NCBI GenBank assembly: GCA_023634235.1
Contig: JAMKCF010000016.1
Span: 4,025,001-4,089,000, forward strand
DNA: 64,000 nucleotides
Direction: 5' to 3'
From: Pisaster brevispinus
Taxonomy: Eukaryota > Echinodermata > Asteroidea > Forcipulatida > Asteriidae
This document shows positions 43,753 to 53,536 of the stretch, piece by piece. Numbering within the stretch: position 1 is the stretch's first letter; each line of letters begins with the position of its first letter. The notes beneath the pieces were generated by a model. It did no database searches. It had not been told where the DNA came from and saw only the letters and a list, made by a program, of their open reading frames with translations. The translations under genes and the position numbers were made by a program.

Positions 43753-46700
43753 TTAGGTATGTTCTTGAAGGAAAAATCTCATGCTGGCCATTTTTCTTCT
43801 TGCAGTCATTTTTGGGCTCTTCCATTTTGCCAACAATTTCTTTCCAGCCAGTAGCTTTGATTGGAGCTGTTTCACTTCATCTTCATCTCTTATTCTATGT
43901 AATTTTGTCTGTCCAAGATAATCATACTTCAGCCTTTCAACTGGTTTAATGAGTCTGGTTGACTGACGTAGAAGTAGTTCGGGTTCCTCTTTTGTTGTTT
44001 CTGTGTCAGTGGAAATCTCTGTTTCTGGACGATGAACCGATGATACCGACGTTAGATTTTCTTTTGAGGACTTTGATGAAGATTTTAGTGTATCCATGTA
44101 AGTGGTTTGTGTTGTACTTAACTCAGGTAGGAGATAGTTAATGGACGTTTCATTTTCGTCCACTGATTGTATTTCTGAGTGACTGTTTCTTGTATTATTT
44201 GGCTGCATAATTACAGGGATAAATGATATGTCCCCCTCTTCGTCACTTGAAATGTGTTCCTCTGTAATTTGCCGGTCTCTGTTTGGACTTGCTGGTTTGT
44301 CTTCTTCTATCGCGCTTTCTTCTTTTGAAGTAAATGTTTCTTTGACTGCGTCATCTTCTTTTGAAGGAGATTTTTCTTTGACTGCGTCATCTTCTTTTGA
44401 AGGAGATTGCATTTCTACTGGTAAAAACATGCATGGGGTAAGAAGGTTACGGTGTAGTGTTCGTTCTTTACCATCGTTCAGTGAACAGACTACATATACT
44501 GGCAGATTTGGCTGTTTAGATACCACTACGTATGGGTGGGGCTCCCATCTATCTGCCAACTTCTGAGTTCCCACTACGTGTTTGTGCTGTACAAGCACTC
44601 GGTCACCTTGACGAAGGCTTGCCTCTGTTGTGTTTCTGTCGTAAAGACGTTTTTGTTTCGACTTGGCTTTCTCTTTGACTTCATTTGCGATTTTGTAGGC
44701 GGATTGTAGGTTGTCTCTTAGCTTGATTACAAAATCATCGTAGGATGGTGGGTCTTCGTTATCGCTGGGATTAAGTCCAAACATCAAGTCTATGGGGAGG
44801 TTTGGATGACGTCCGAACATGAGTAGAAAGGGAGCATAGCCTGTAGACTCGTGACGGGTAGCATTATACGCGTGCGTCATTGCACCTACATGCTGTTTCC
44901 AATCCTGTTTCTGGTTGGTTTCTAATGTGCCAAGCATGTTTAACAGTGTGTGATTGAACCGTTCTGTCTGCCCGTTTCCTTGAGGATGGTATGGCGTGGT
45001 ACGACTTTTCTTAACGCCGCAGACTTTGCAGAGCTCTTTTATTAGATTGCTCTCGAAATTCCGGCCTTGGTCTGCATGAATTCGCACAGGAAATCCGTAG
45101 TGCTGAATAAAATCTTTCCACAGAATTTTGGCGACGGTTAATGCTTTCTGGTCACGTGTTGGATGAGCTTGTGCATATTTAGTGAAATGGTCGGTGATAA
45201 TTAGGATGTTTTCGAATCCTCCTTTAGACTTCTCAAGCTTAAGGAAGTCTATGCAGATTAATTCTAGTGGCTCTGTTGTATTGATGCTAACCAGTGGAAC
45301 TCTCGTCATCTTGCTGGGTCTGGTTTTACGCAGACAACATCGTTTGCACTGCTCACACCATTTCTTTACTTCTTCTGCCATCTTGGGCCAAAAGAATCTG
45401 CTCCTGATCATATCTATCGTCCTCTCAAAGCCCAAGTGACCTAGGTCATTATGAAGAGATGTCATTGCCAATGCTTGAAATTGTTGAGGTAGAATCAGCT
45501 GTAATAACGTCTTGCCATCTGGTGTCTTTCTTTGTCTATATAGGATGCTATCTTGAATGATTAGTCTTTCCCATTGTCTGAAGTAGATTGAACACTCTGG
45601 TGATTCTCGAACCCGTTCAGATTTTGTTGGTCTCAGATGTTGGTCGACGAAGAACAAAACACGAGATATGACCGGGTCGTCTCTTTGTGCAATGGCAAGT
45701 TCTTGTTTAGACACACGTGGTAACCCTTCTTCGATGGTGTTCTGCAGTTTGGTGGTGGTTTTAGCTGCTTGTCGAGTTATAACCTCACAGTGTACCGTAT
45801 TAGATGATTCTAGAAATGGTTGAGATGTAGAAGGATATCCATCACAGATGGCTTGTACACTACCAGCGGGGATGGTCACTGCCTCTCGCTGGAATTCTAT
45901 GGAGCTCCTAGTCATTTCGCTCTGTGGCTTCCTTGACAAGGCGTCTGCAGCAGCGTTGTTCTTTCCTGGTTTGTACTTAATGGTGAAGTTAAACTGGGAC
46001 AAAGCGGCAACCCATCTTTGACCAGTAGCGTCAAGTTTTGCTGATGAAGTCACGTATAGTAGGGGGTTGTTATCGGTGAGGACGGTAAAGCTGTTTCCCA
46101 GTAGATAGTCGCGAAGTTTGTCTGTCATGGCCCATTTCATTGCTAAAAACTCTAGTTTATGAGCTGGGTATCGAGACTCTGCGGGGTTCAGTCCTCTACT
46201 GACGTAGGCAATGACGCGTTCGGTCCCATTCTGGATTTGACTAAGAACTGCCCCAAGTCCGACGCCGGACGCATCGGTCTGAAGGATGAAAGGGGTTGTG
46301 AAGTCTGCATACGCCAGGATAGGTGCTGATGTCAGATGAAATGTTAGTGTATCCATAGCTTGTTGATGTTGTGTTGTCCATATGAATGGAGGTGGAGGAT
46401 TGTGCCTTTTCTTGATTTGTGAACCTCTTTTCTTTCGTCTTGGTTCACCAGATGTTAATTTGTAGAGTGGTGAGACGATGTCGGAGTAGCCCTTTATAAA
46501 TCGTCTGTAGTAACCAGTGAAACCTAAGAATCGTTGAAGTTCCTTTCGGTTAGAGGGTGTCTGCCAACCACTGACTTGTGATATCTTTTCTGGATCAGCA
46601 GATATGCCCTTTGCTGAGACAATGTGACCAAGATATTTCACCTCTTGCTGGAGAAGGTGGCATTTCGATGGTTTTACTTTTAAACCATGCTGATGGAGAC

Positions 46701-48480
46701 ATGAGAATACTTGGTCAAGACGCTCAAGATGTTCCTCAAATGTTGACGAAAAAACTATTATATCGTCCAGGTAGAGTAAAATGGTTGAGTAGTTCTTGTC
46801 ACCTAGGCATGATAACATCAGGCGTTGGAAGGTAGCTGGGGCATTCTGTAGTCCAAATGGCATACGGTTACATTCATAGAGTCCCATTGGAGTGGTAAAC
46901 GCAGTTTTAGCCTTGTCACATTCTTCTACTTCCACCTGCCAGTACCCTGACGTTAAATCCAGTGTCGTGAAGAAAGTTGCATTGCCAAGTGCATCCAATG
47001 CTTCTTCTATTCTCGGAAGAGGAAATGCGTCACGCACCGTCCTGTTATTTAATTGTCTGTAGTCAATGCATATTCGAAGAGACCCGTCTTTCTTATGGAC
47101 TATGACCATTGGAGAGGCATATGGGGAACAGCTACGACGGATAGCTCCTGAATCCTCCATACATTTAAGATGTTCTCTTACGGCTTGGTACTGCATTGGT
47201 GGTATACGACGGTGGGGAAGACGGAACGGTTGTGTGTCTACCAGGGGTATGGTGTGCTTGATTGTGGAAGTGCAACCGTAGTCTAAGGAATTGACGGAGA
47301 AAACATCAGCATGTTTGTGAAGAAGATCTGCTAGTTGTTCTCTCTGTTTATCATTATCAAGCTTAGCATAAGATAAGTCCAAAGATGGAATGTTAGCAAA
47401 ATCTTCGGATGCTCTGACATTCCTGCTTCTGCCGACTGTTGGTTGTTGGAGTTTTGTTGGATGGAGACTAGAGTGGCGGAGATCGGATGGATGGAGATTG
47501 GTTGGATGAAGACTATCTGCACTGTTTGCTATGTCTCGTCTGTCTTGTGAATGTGCCTGTTGCTTGAGAGGAGATTCGTATTCCACGTGGATGATGGAGG
47601 AAACTTGTGCAAGCTTACAATTACGTCTAATTGTGATGGGCTTGGCGGTAATATTGCAAAGACGTACAGGAATCCTCCGGTTTTGATAAACATCTGCAAC
47701 TATATTACCAACTCGGAGATATGACACATTCTGTGGAAACCCTTCAACTATTGCGGTGTAGGTATGACCATTTGGATTGGGAGGTGCTTCGCAGATCACG
47801 TCAACTTCTTTTCCTGGTGGTATAACTCGTGGAAATTGGCCAACGTATTTTGCATATCCAATCTTTCCTTGTGGGTCACCTAAATCGAGATCTGTTGTGT
47901 TGATGTATGCCGTCTGCCATGCATTACTTTCGCCTCCGACTTCTTGAAGGTAGTTCTGTCCTCTGGCTCGGCACTGGTCATTTCTAGACGCTCGAATGAC
48001 ATTGGTACCAATCAAGACGGGCACGTTCTTTCGGTAGCTGTCGGTTGGCACTACGAACGCTGGAACATCTGTATAGGTAACACCCATGATGGAGATGGAA
48101 ATTGGCACTACACCAAGATAAGGAACCTTCTGGCCACTGGCACCTTCGATGGAGACGTTGACTTCTGACAGTATTAGATTCTGTAACGATGGATGTGTTT
48201 TCCATAAGTCTTCAGTGATGGAAGTTATTTGTGAGCCTGAATCGATGAGAGCAGTGAAGTTTTTCCCATTTATGTCGACGATGTCTTCATTGTTTGGCCC
48301 AATGAGTTGCTGGTAATTTGGTGTGGTGTGACTGTGAAGAGACTTAGCAGATTTGTTTTCTATTGGGCTAGGTATTTCTGGGCCTCGGACGGCTTGCCCT
48401 TCGGCCGTGGGCCTTGGTAGTTTGACGGCATGTTGCGACAACCTCTGGCTATGTGTCCATCTTGTCCACATTTGTGGCAA
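43753..48480 (-). CDS. pol: Gypsy Pol polyprotein
   Basis: An open frame of 1575 codons. Protease: ALIDSGSQITSI with Asp at 80. RT: FTTLDLTSGYWQVEV near 505 and the active site LLYLDDIIVFS at 568-578. RNase H: FILQTDASGVGLGAVLSQ near 731, LTDNNPLLYV near 801, and AAADALSR near 843. Integrase: His-His-Cys-Cys zinc region (HNDLGHLG ... WCEQCKRC, about 1010-1048), then catalytic Asp in ICIDFL (1078), Asp in HADQGR (1137) and Glu in QTERFN (1173). A WEPHPYVVV region follows near 1310. The C-terminal about 230 residues are acidic, with a tandem SPSKEDDAVKE. The frame overlaps gag by about 120 bp in another frame, so it is probably made by ribosomal frameshifting. Nothing obvious is broken. Confidence 0.95.
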   Translation of the reverse strand: MPQMWTRWTHSQRLSQHAVKLPRPTAEGQAVRGPEIPSPIENKSAKSLHSHTTPNYQQLIGPNNEDIVDINGKNFTALIDSGSQITSITEDLWKTHPSLQNLILSEVNVSIEGASGQKVPYLGVVPISISIMGVTYTDVPAFVVPTDSYRKNVPVLIGTNVIRASRNDQCRARGQNYLQEVGGESNAWQTAYINTTDLDLGDPQGKIGYAKYVGQFPRVIPPGKEVDVICEAPPNPNGHTYTAIVEGFPQNVSYLRVGNIVADVYQNRRIPVRLCNITAKPITIRRNCKLAQVSSIIHVEYESPLKQQAHSQDRRDIANSADSLHPTNLHPSDLRHSSLHPTKLQQPTVGRSRNVRASEDFANIPSLDLSYAKLDNDKQREQLADLLHKHADVFSVNSLDYGCTSTIKHTIPLVDTQPFRLPHRRIPPMQYQAVREHLKCMEDSGAIRRSCSPYASPMVIVHKKDGSLRICIDYRQLNNRTVRDAFPLPRIEEALDALGNATFFTTLDLTSGYWQVEVEECDKAKTAFTTPMGLYECNRMPFGLQNAPATFQRLMLSCLGDKNYSTILLYLDDIIVFSSTFEEHLERLDQVFSCLHQHGLKVKPSKCHLLQQEVKYLGHIVSAKGISADPEKISQVSGWQTPSNRKELQRFLGFTGYYRRFIKGYSDIVSPLYKLTSGEPRRKKRGSQIKKRHNPPPPFIWTTQHQQAMDTLTFHLTSAPILAYADFTTPFILQTDASGVGLGAVLSQIQNGTERVIAYVSRGLNPAESRYPAHKLEFLAMKWAMTDKLRDYLLGNSFTVLTDNNPLLYVTSSAKLDATGQRWVAALSQFNFTIKYKPGKNNAAADALSRKPQSEMTRSSIEFQREAVTIPAGSVQAICDGYPSTSQPFLESSNTVHCEVITRQAAKTTTKLQNTIEEGLPRVSKQELAIAQRDDPVISRVLFFVDQHLRPTKSERVRESPECSIYFRQWERLIIQDSILYRQRKTPDGKTLLQLILPQQFQALAMTSLHNDLGHLGFERTIDMIRSRFFWPKMAEEVKKWCEQCKRCCLRKTRPSKMTRVPLVSINTTEPLELICIDFLKLEKSKGGFENILIITDHFTKYAQAHPTRDQKALTVAKILWKDFIQHYGFPVRIHADQGRNFESNLIKELCKVCGVKKSRTTPYHPQGNGQTERFNHTLLNMLGTLETNQKQDWKQHVGAMTHAYNATRHESTGYAPFLLMFGRHPNLPIDLMFGLNPSDNEDPPSYDDFVIKLRDNLQSAYKIANEVKEKAKSKQKRLYDRNTTEASLRQGDRVLVQHKHVVGTQKLADRWEPHPYVVVSKQPNLPVYVVCSLNDGKERTLHRNLLTPCMFLPVEMQSPSKEDDAVKEKSPSKEDDAVKETFTSKEESAIEEDKPASPNRDRQITEEHISSDEEGDISFIPVIMQPNNTRNSHSEIQSVDENETSINYLLPELSTTQTTYMDTLKSSSKSSKENLTSVSSVHRPETEISTDTETTKEEPELLLRQSTRLIKPVERLKYDYLGQTKLHRIRDEDEVKQLQSKLLAGKKLLAKWKSPKMTARRKMASMRFFLQEHT

Positions 48481-49787
48481 GTTATCTGTCGATTTGAGGC
48501 TTGGTACTCTTGCCTTCGATGCTGATATTGTATGGGCATTGTAGACATCTGGTCAACCTTCTGTGTGAGCTTTTGTACTGTTAAGATGAGGTTTTGTAGC
48601 ACTTCATCATTTGAAGAATTGAGTGGTGTTCGTTGAGCTTCTTGTGTGGCAGGTGCCTTGGTTTGCTTGGGTGGAGCACTCTGATAAGTTGGCCTTGCAT
48701 ATTGGGGTTGAGAGAGTGCTTTGGTGGTGTCTGTGGTCATTGTAGAACCCATCCTGTTTTCTCTTTCTATCTGGCGCAGTTCGATTTGTAGTTCTCTGAA
48801 TGACATCTCTCGTGGTTTCATAGGAGCAAGTCGGTTGGTTATTTTCTCGTTTCGCACCCCTCTCATGAATTGTTGAGTAAGCATCTTATTTCTGTTTGGC
48901 CAAGGCTGGGTTTTGTTCATTCTTTCTTCAACGGTACGGAGCGTGGCTTCCAACTCCACAGCATAGATTCCAGGCGATTCTTTTTGTAGTCGCACACGTT
49001 CATAGAACTCGGCCAATGGGTCACCGGACATCAGACTGTCACCAAACTGAGCTTTGAGTTCTGCAAATGCGAAGTTGATCGTCTGTTGATCAGGTGGTAG
49101 ATTTAGGACTAATTTTCTCGCCGCTCCTCCGAGGTATCTTACAATAGTAGAAAACTGCATTTCGGTAGGTATTGCCGTTGTCTCTATCAAGTATCTTGTA
49201 TCTCTGACCCAATCTTCAATTTCAATGGTAGATCCCTCGCAACCAGTGTAGATAGGAACGCGTTTGACCTGATGAGAAGGCATGAGATGGACAGGATTAG
49301 GAGTAGAGGGATAATTCTGGGTTGGAGTTGATGTAGAACGGTGATTCTTGGCAGCAAGTGATGAGATGGAATGATGACTCTTACTTGGGATTGATGGAGA
49401 GTAAGGGTTCTGAATCGAGACTGAATGATGGTGGTGTTTCGGCGGTGGTGTACCACGGTATAGTGAAGGAGAAATACTTCGTCTGGTTGCTGGCCTAGAG
49501 GTATTATGTGTTGGTTTTTCCCGCTGCAACTCCGGTGGAAGCAGATTCCTAGACCTGAGTCGACGCTCCATTGTGTCGAGGTCAGATAGAAATCGTTCAC
49601 TGGGGGTTCGGTCGTCTGCTAGTGGTGGTGGGTTTGGTAAAGTGGTAGGTTGACGAGAAGTCTGGCGCGGGTGATGGCTGACTACTGGAGTTGACACAGT
49701 TCGATTTCGGGTTGATGGATGCCAACGAGTTGACGTCGGAGATTGATATAGCAGTTCGTCTGTTGGTTGTTTTCTAGAGGTAGCCAT
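48360..49787 (-). CDS. gag: Gypsy Gag protein
   Basis: 475 codons from the ATG at 49787, the first in-frame Met after the leader. The N-terminal third is Ser/Thr/Pro/His rich (SPSIPSKSHHSISSLAAKNH). The middle has a capsid-like segment (VRDTRYLIETTAIPTEMQFS through FAFAELKAQFGDSL and QQFMRGVRNEKITNRL), matching retrotransposon Gag families. One zinc knuckle CHKCGQDGHIARGC is at about 437-450. The protein forms the particle that packages element RNA. Its end overlaps the start of pol in another frame. Confidence 0.9.
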   Translation of the reverse strand: MATSRKQPTDELLYQSPTSTRWHPSTRNRTVSTPVVSHHPRQTSRQPTTLPNPPPLADDRTPSERFLSDLDTMERRLRSRNLLPPELQREKPTHNTSRPATRRSISPSLYRGTPPPKHHHHSVSIQNPYSPSIPSKSHHSISSLAAKNHRSTSTPTQNYPSTPNPVHLMPSHQVKRVPIYTGCEGSTIEIEDWVRDTRYLIETTAIPTEMQFSTIVRYLGGAARKLVLNLPPDQQTINFAFAELKAQFGDSLMSGDPLAEFYERVRLQKESPGIYAVELEATLRTVEERMNKTQPWPNRNKMLTQQFMRGVRNEKITNRLAPMKPREMSFRELQIELRQIERENRMGSTMTTDTTKALSQPQYARPTYQSAPPKQTKAPATQEAQRTPLNSSNDEVLQNLILTVQKLTQKVDQMSTMPIQYQHRRQEYQASNRQITCHKCGQDGHIARGCRNMPSNYQGPRPKGKPSEAQKYLAQ

Positions 49788-50727
49788 GTTGCATGGGGTG
49801 ACTTAAATTTGTAAACACTTAATAATAATGAACAGTTTGATTTAGATTCAACTTAGTTAATGAGTAATAGTACAACTCAATATCAAGCTCAGTGCTTTGC
49901 AAAAAAAATGAATGTCAGATTCAAATTCCACTGCTCTTTTAAATGTACCTTCAACAACTGAAACAGGTAAGTATATAGGTCACACTACTTTCCACTAAAC
50001 TTTCAATTCATTTTACAGTGTAACTTTGACAAGCATAAACATACCAAACGCCGATTTTACTTAAAATCTGCAGCTGAATTACGCCTTTAACGCACAGTAC
50101 AGTGAGAATCAATTCAGAAAATAAGGCGTAACTCTGTTAACTTTTGAAGCGGGTTTTTTTTGCTTTGAGCGCAGTAATTGCAGTACTAATGTTATGCCTT
50201 GTCAAAGTTACAAGTGGTTGAATGGGCTTAACAATGCTGCTTAATCTGTGTGGTTAACACGAGTCTGAAGGTATCAACGAAGTTTAAAAGTTATTGTTGT
50301 TGGACTGCTTTTGTGAACCTTAATCTGTGTGGTTAACACGAGCCTGAAGGTAGCAACGAAGTTTAAAAGTTATTGTTGTTGGACGGCTTTATTTGCTACA
50401 GTCAGCAATTAGTCCGTATTTTGGAATTCAAGTAGCGATGTTAGATTGCCCAGTTTTTTCATGTAATAGCTTCACTGCCAGATGTCCAAACTTTCTTCTG
50501 CAAAATCCGTAAGTGTCGTTTCGCAAGTAGTGTTGTTCTCCAGACATCTAGACGGTGGTTTTGGTGGGCTTGGTGTGCTCATCAATGGGCTGTGTGGAGC
50601 CAACGCTGTGGTGCCAGGTGCCGGGTTCCGGTGCCGGTCAAGTTTCTCGAACAGCTAAGAGAGGTTGACTTTTTGGTTGAAGAACTGGGGGTAGTTGGTG
50701 TGTTCTTCAAATCGGATCTTCCACCAT
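49788..50727 (-). promoter_or_regulatory. Gypsy leader with internal tandem duplication and primer site
   Basis: Untranslated leader between the 5' LTR and gag. Directly beside the LTR the minus strand reads ATGGTGGAAGATCCG; the TGG and following bases could pair with a tRNA 3' end (tRNA not identified). A 75-80-bp tandem repeat occupies about 50241-50392 (AATCTGTGTGGTTAACACGA ... GTTATTGTTGTTGGAC). No frame of note. Confidence 0.6.
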
Positions 50728-51464
50728 TGTGACCCCTCTGACTTATTAAATCTCACAATTGACACGGCTGTTCTTATACACTTGTTTCCAAAGCTGGTTG
50801 TTTATTTACAGTAAGATCTGTTGACGAAGAGAAACATGATGCACTTAGGTCTTCGTCTAAGGATATTATGAACTGATACAATAATATTTATAAAAGGTTA
50901 CATAATACTAATAATTGAACTTTCAACTATCTCTGCGGTTCGCGCCATAATCTGGGCGGCGTCCGCCATCTTGAGAATCATCTCGGAAATTATCAATTAA
51001 CTTAAGCAGAGCTTGTTTAATAAATAGGTTGTAAATGTAAACGAAGGGACTGCATTGTCCCAAGAGGAATTTACATAACGAATACATAAGTTGTCTTAAG
51101 GACATGAAAATGGTATAAAGCTAACTCTCCGTTTGTCTCTTCGGTATCCATGGCAAACGAGTCAATAAATCAATGATTAAATAGAAAATATATACAACTT
51201 AGACTATGAAGGTATACGGAATATGATGGTACTTGTTCGATTGAACAATATTAATGCAAAAGGTAAGCAATAAGTAAGTTAAAACATAATTACCTGTTGA
51301 CGAAGAGAAACATGATGCACTTAGGTCTTCGTCTAAGGATATTATGAACTGATAGCCCGCGAAAATGAAATCGCTGAGGGCGCTACTCTGGTAGTATTAC
51401 GTAATAGATAAAGCTACTAAAAATAGATTGCGGGCATGCGCAAGATAGTTTCATGACCGTCACA
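50728..51464 (-). repeat. 5' LTR of the gypsy element
   Basis: 737 bp apparently identical to 42758-43494, including the internal 61-bp repeat. It is expected to hold the element's promoter, but no TATA box is asserted. Confidence 0.95.
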
Positions 51465-51825
51465 TATATAAACAAACAAGTTTAAAAAAACAATTGTTTT
51501 TTCCAAAATCAAATAAATACTATCGACATCTCCTCAGGATGCTTATAGTATCAATAGAAAGTTAGAAAAGGCATAAAGAAAGTCATTTATCCACATTCTG
51601 AAGTCAATAATGATATGCAAGACTGCTTGGGGACTGCAATCCCAAGGGACCGAGTCCATGTACGCAAAATGTAGAGGGCGCTTTCCAGGGCTAAGGAGTC
51701 TATAAATGAAAAAGTTTGAAAATCGGTTGTGCAGTTCTCGAAAAAAGGTCCCACTTCCGGTTGACCCGGAAGAAGATGTCAATATGGGGTCACGGTTTAA
51801 AAAATGCCTAAGGAGTCTTTAAGGC

Positions 51826-52112
51826 GTGTCGTGGCCGAGTGGATAAGATCACTGGACTCAAGCTCTGGTGTTTCTGATCAGCAGAGTGTGGGTTCGAGCC
51901 CCGGTTGTGACACTTGTGTCCTTAAGCAAGACACTTAACCATGATTGCTTCATCCTTCGGATGGGACATAAAGTCGTTGGTCCCATGTGTTGTGTAACGC
52001 ACGAAAAAGAACCCAGTGCACTTATCGAAAAGAGAAGGGGTCCGCCCCGGTGTTCCTGTTTTGATCGGCTGCATATTGCGCCACAGCACCTTGTAAACCA
52101 TTACAAGGTGCT
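51826..52112 (+). repeat. tRNA-derived SINE, family 2, with full tRNA-like head
   Basis: Head GGCGTGTCGTGGCCGAGTGG (A-box region of a class II-like tRNA), then GGGTTCGAGCCCC (B box). The body GTGACACTTGTGTCCTTAAG, GTCGTTGGTCCCATGTGTTG and CAGCACCTTGTAAACC matches 40059-40420, but the 3' end is shorter. The long head indicates an ancestor such as tRNA-Leu or tRNA-Ser. It lies beside a single 125-bp satellite unit at about 51690-51800. Confidence 0.8.
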
Positions 52113-52261
52113 ATGTCAAAATCGGGATCGTTTTATTTTCCAGGAAAGAAGCTTCTCATGAGCCAAAAATTGGAAAAAGGGAATATGTAGTACTGTTCGT
52201 TTTAATGAAGGTACATATTTCTTATTGTAAAAACAATGTAAAATGTATGCTTCATTATATT

Positions 52262-52335
52262 GATTTAGTCGAGATTTCCGGGGGATTCGAACCTCACACA
52301 CACGGTAAACTACGGTGCCATCGGATCTTCAACAC
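52262..52335 (-). repeat. tRNA-like sequence, probable SINE head
   Basis: On the minus strand GATCCGATGGCACCGTAGTT is followed by GAGGTTCGAATCCCCC, a good B box. The D-arm is poor and no paired acceptor stem is apparent, so a functional tRNA is unlikely. Confidence 0.45.
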
Positions 52336-52439
52336 AGTTGAGTGATTTTATTTATTATATAATAACTTTATATATTTAATAAAATAATTTTAAGATGACG
52401 TGACATGTAAAATTACTTCATTGTGCACAACTTCAATAC

Positions 52440-53448
52440 CTAGAGAGTCAACATCTGAAGAAAATTTGAAAATCGGACGTTTATTTTGTGAGATATGGTG
52501 GTAACAAGATTGCCTAATTAAATGTTCATGTCATTATAACTCAACTAATTGATTATATAATAAAACAGTATACATTTAGCCAATAACTCATGTACAAAGC
52601 TTCAATTCAATATAGGACTCAGGTCTGTCATTTCTACCGTTTCTAAGATTACGGCGTAACAAAAATCGTGCGTTAAACCTATGGCGTTTAGGGAGAAACA
52701 AAGAAAAACGTTTCTAAAACGTTTTGAAAGCTCAGCGATTTCAATAGCTGTTCCGACCACTACGTCGGCACAGCTAATAACTAGACATTAAGTGTTTGTG
52801 AACAAACACAAAGCTGTTCCGTTTTATTTTGCTTTGATTAAACGATCCAGACATTTAAAGTAGGCCTAAGTTCAAGACTGAACGATATGGTTCCAGTTCC
52901 GATTGACCCAGAAGTAAAGGTCAACATTGGGCCACGGTAACACAAGGCTAATCTTCTATGCCCAAAGATTCTATCACTGGAAATAAATTGAAAATGGGTC
53001 GTGTAGTTCTTGAGATGCTGCACTGAAGAGGCACTGTTTTTTAACACAAGCGCAGTTGTGTTAACGGCTTTTTTACTCTAAATTTTGTTATCGAGGAACA
53101 GGTCTCACAAGTTACTATGTATACCAATCCTGTGACGGTTACACGATTAACCAACCGATCAACCGCTTAAACATTTACATTTTTACGGTTCGGATAAGTA
53201 TAAAACAATTCAATCGAAAGTTGCCGCTAAACATTGACTATAATAATTGCAATCATGATTTACACAGCACACGATCAGATGCATATCGTGTCCAATCAGG
53301 CTCGTAGTTTTTGTCGTTCAAAAACTGTACTTGAGGTAATAAATGCAAGAAACATTGAACGCTAGAGGGCATTCCACAAAAATTTGATTGCGCATGCTCG
53401 TTTATTTTGCAGGTTGATTGTGCAGAGGCAAACAATGTTGCACTGAAG
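52440..53448 (+). repeat. Interspersed repeat R1, copy 2, left part
   Basis: From 52440 it carries the TTTGTGAGATATGGTGGTAA block, the hairpin at 52750-52771 (followed by AGCTAATAACTAGACATTAA), GTGTTTGTGAACAAACAC, one 125-bp unit, and the GTGACGGTTACA...ACCAACCGATCAACC segment shared with 27150-27265. The order is partly rearranged relative to copy 1. It is cut at 53448 by the LINE within GTTGCACTGAAG. Confidence 0.65.
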
Positions 53449-53536
53449 ATAATAATAATAATAATAATAAATCTTATAAAGCGCTGGTATCTAGGAAAAA
53501 ACTATTCACTGCGCTAAAATATGACCAAGGGAAAAA

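Larger units (their letters stand above)
42758..51464 (-). mobile_element. Near-intact Ty3/gypsy LTR retrotransposon
   Basis: 8.7-kb element on the minus strand with two LTRs of 737 bp that look identical where compared, TGTGAC...GTCACA ends, uninterrupted gag and pol frames, a polypurine stretch at 43495-43510 and a primer-binding-site-like TGG near 50726. Flanks share TATA (or TATATA) on both sides, consistent with a 4- or 6-bp target duplication in an AT run. Domain order protease, RT, RNase H, integrase identifies Ty3/gypsy. Apparent LTR identity and open frames mean recent insertion. No envelope-like gene is seen. Confidence 0.95.

Noticed and set aside
44228..44566. 112-residue plus-strand frame opposite gypsy pol
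   Set aside because: Antisense shadow of the Pol tail, including its tandem SPSKEDDAVKE repeat.
51826..51905. Possible tRNA-Leu/Ser gene
   Set aside because: It continues directly into a SINE body that also occurs at 40059-40420.
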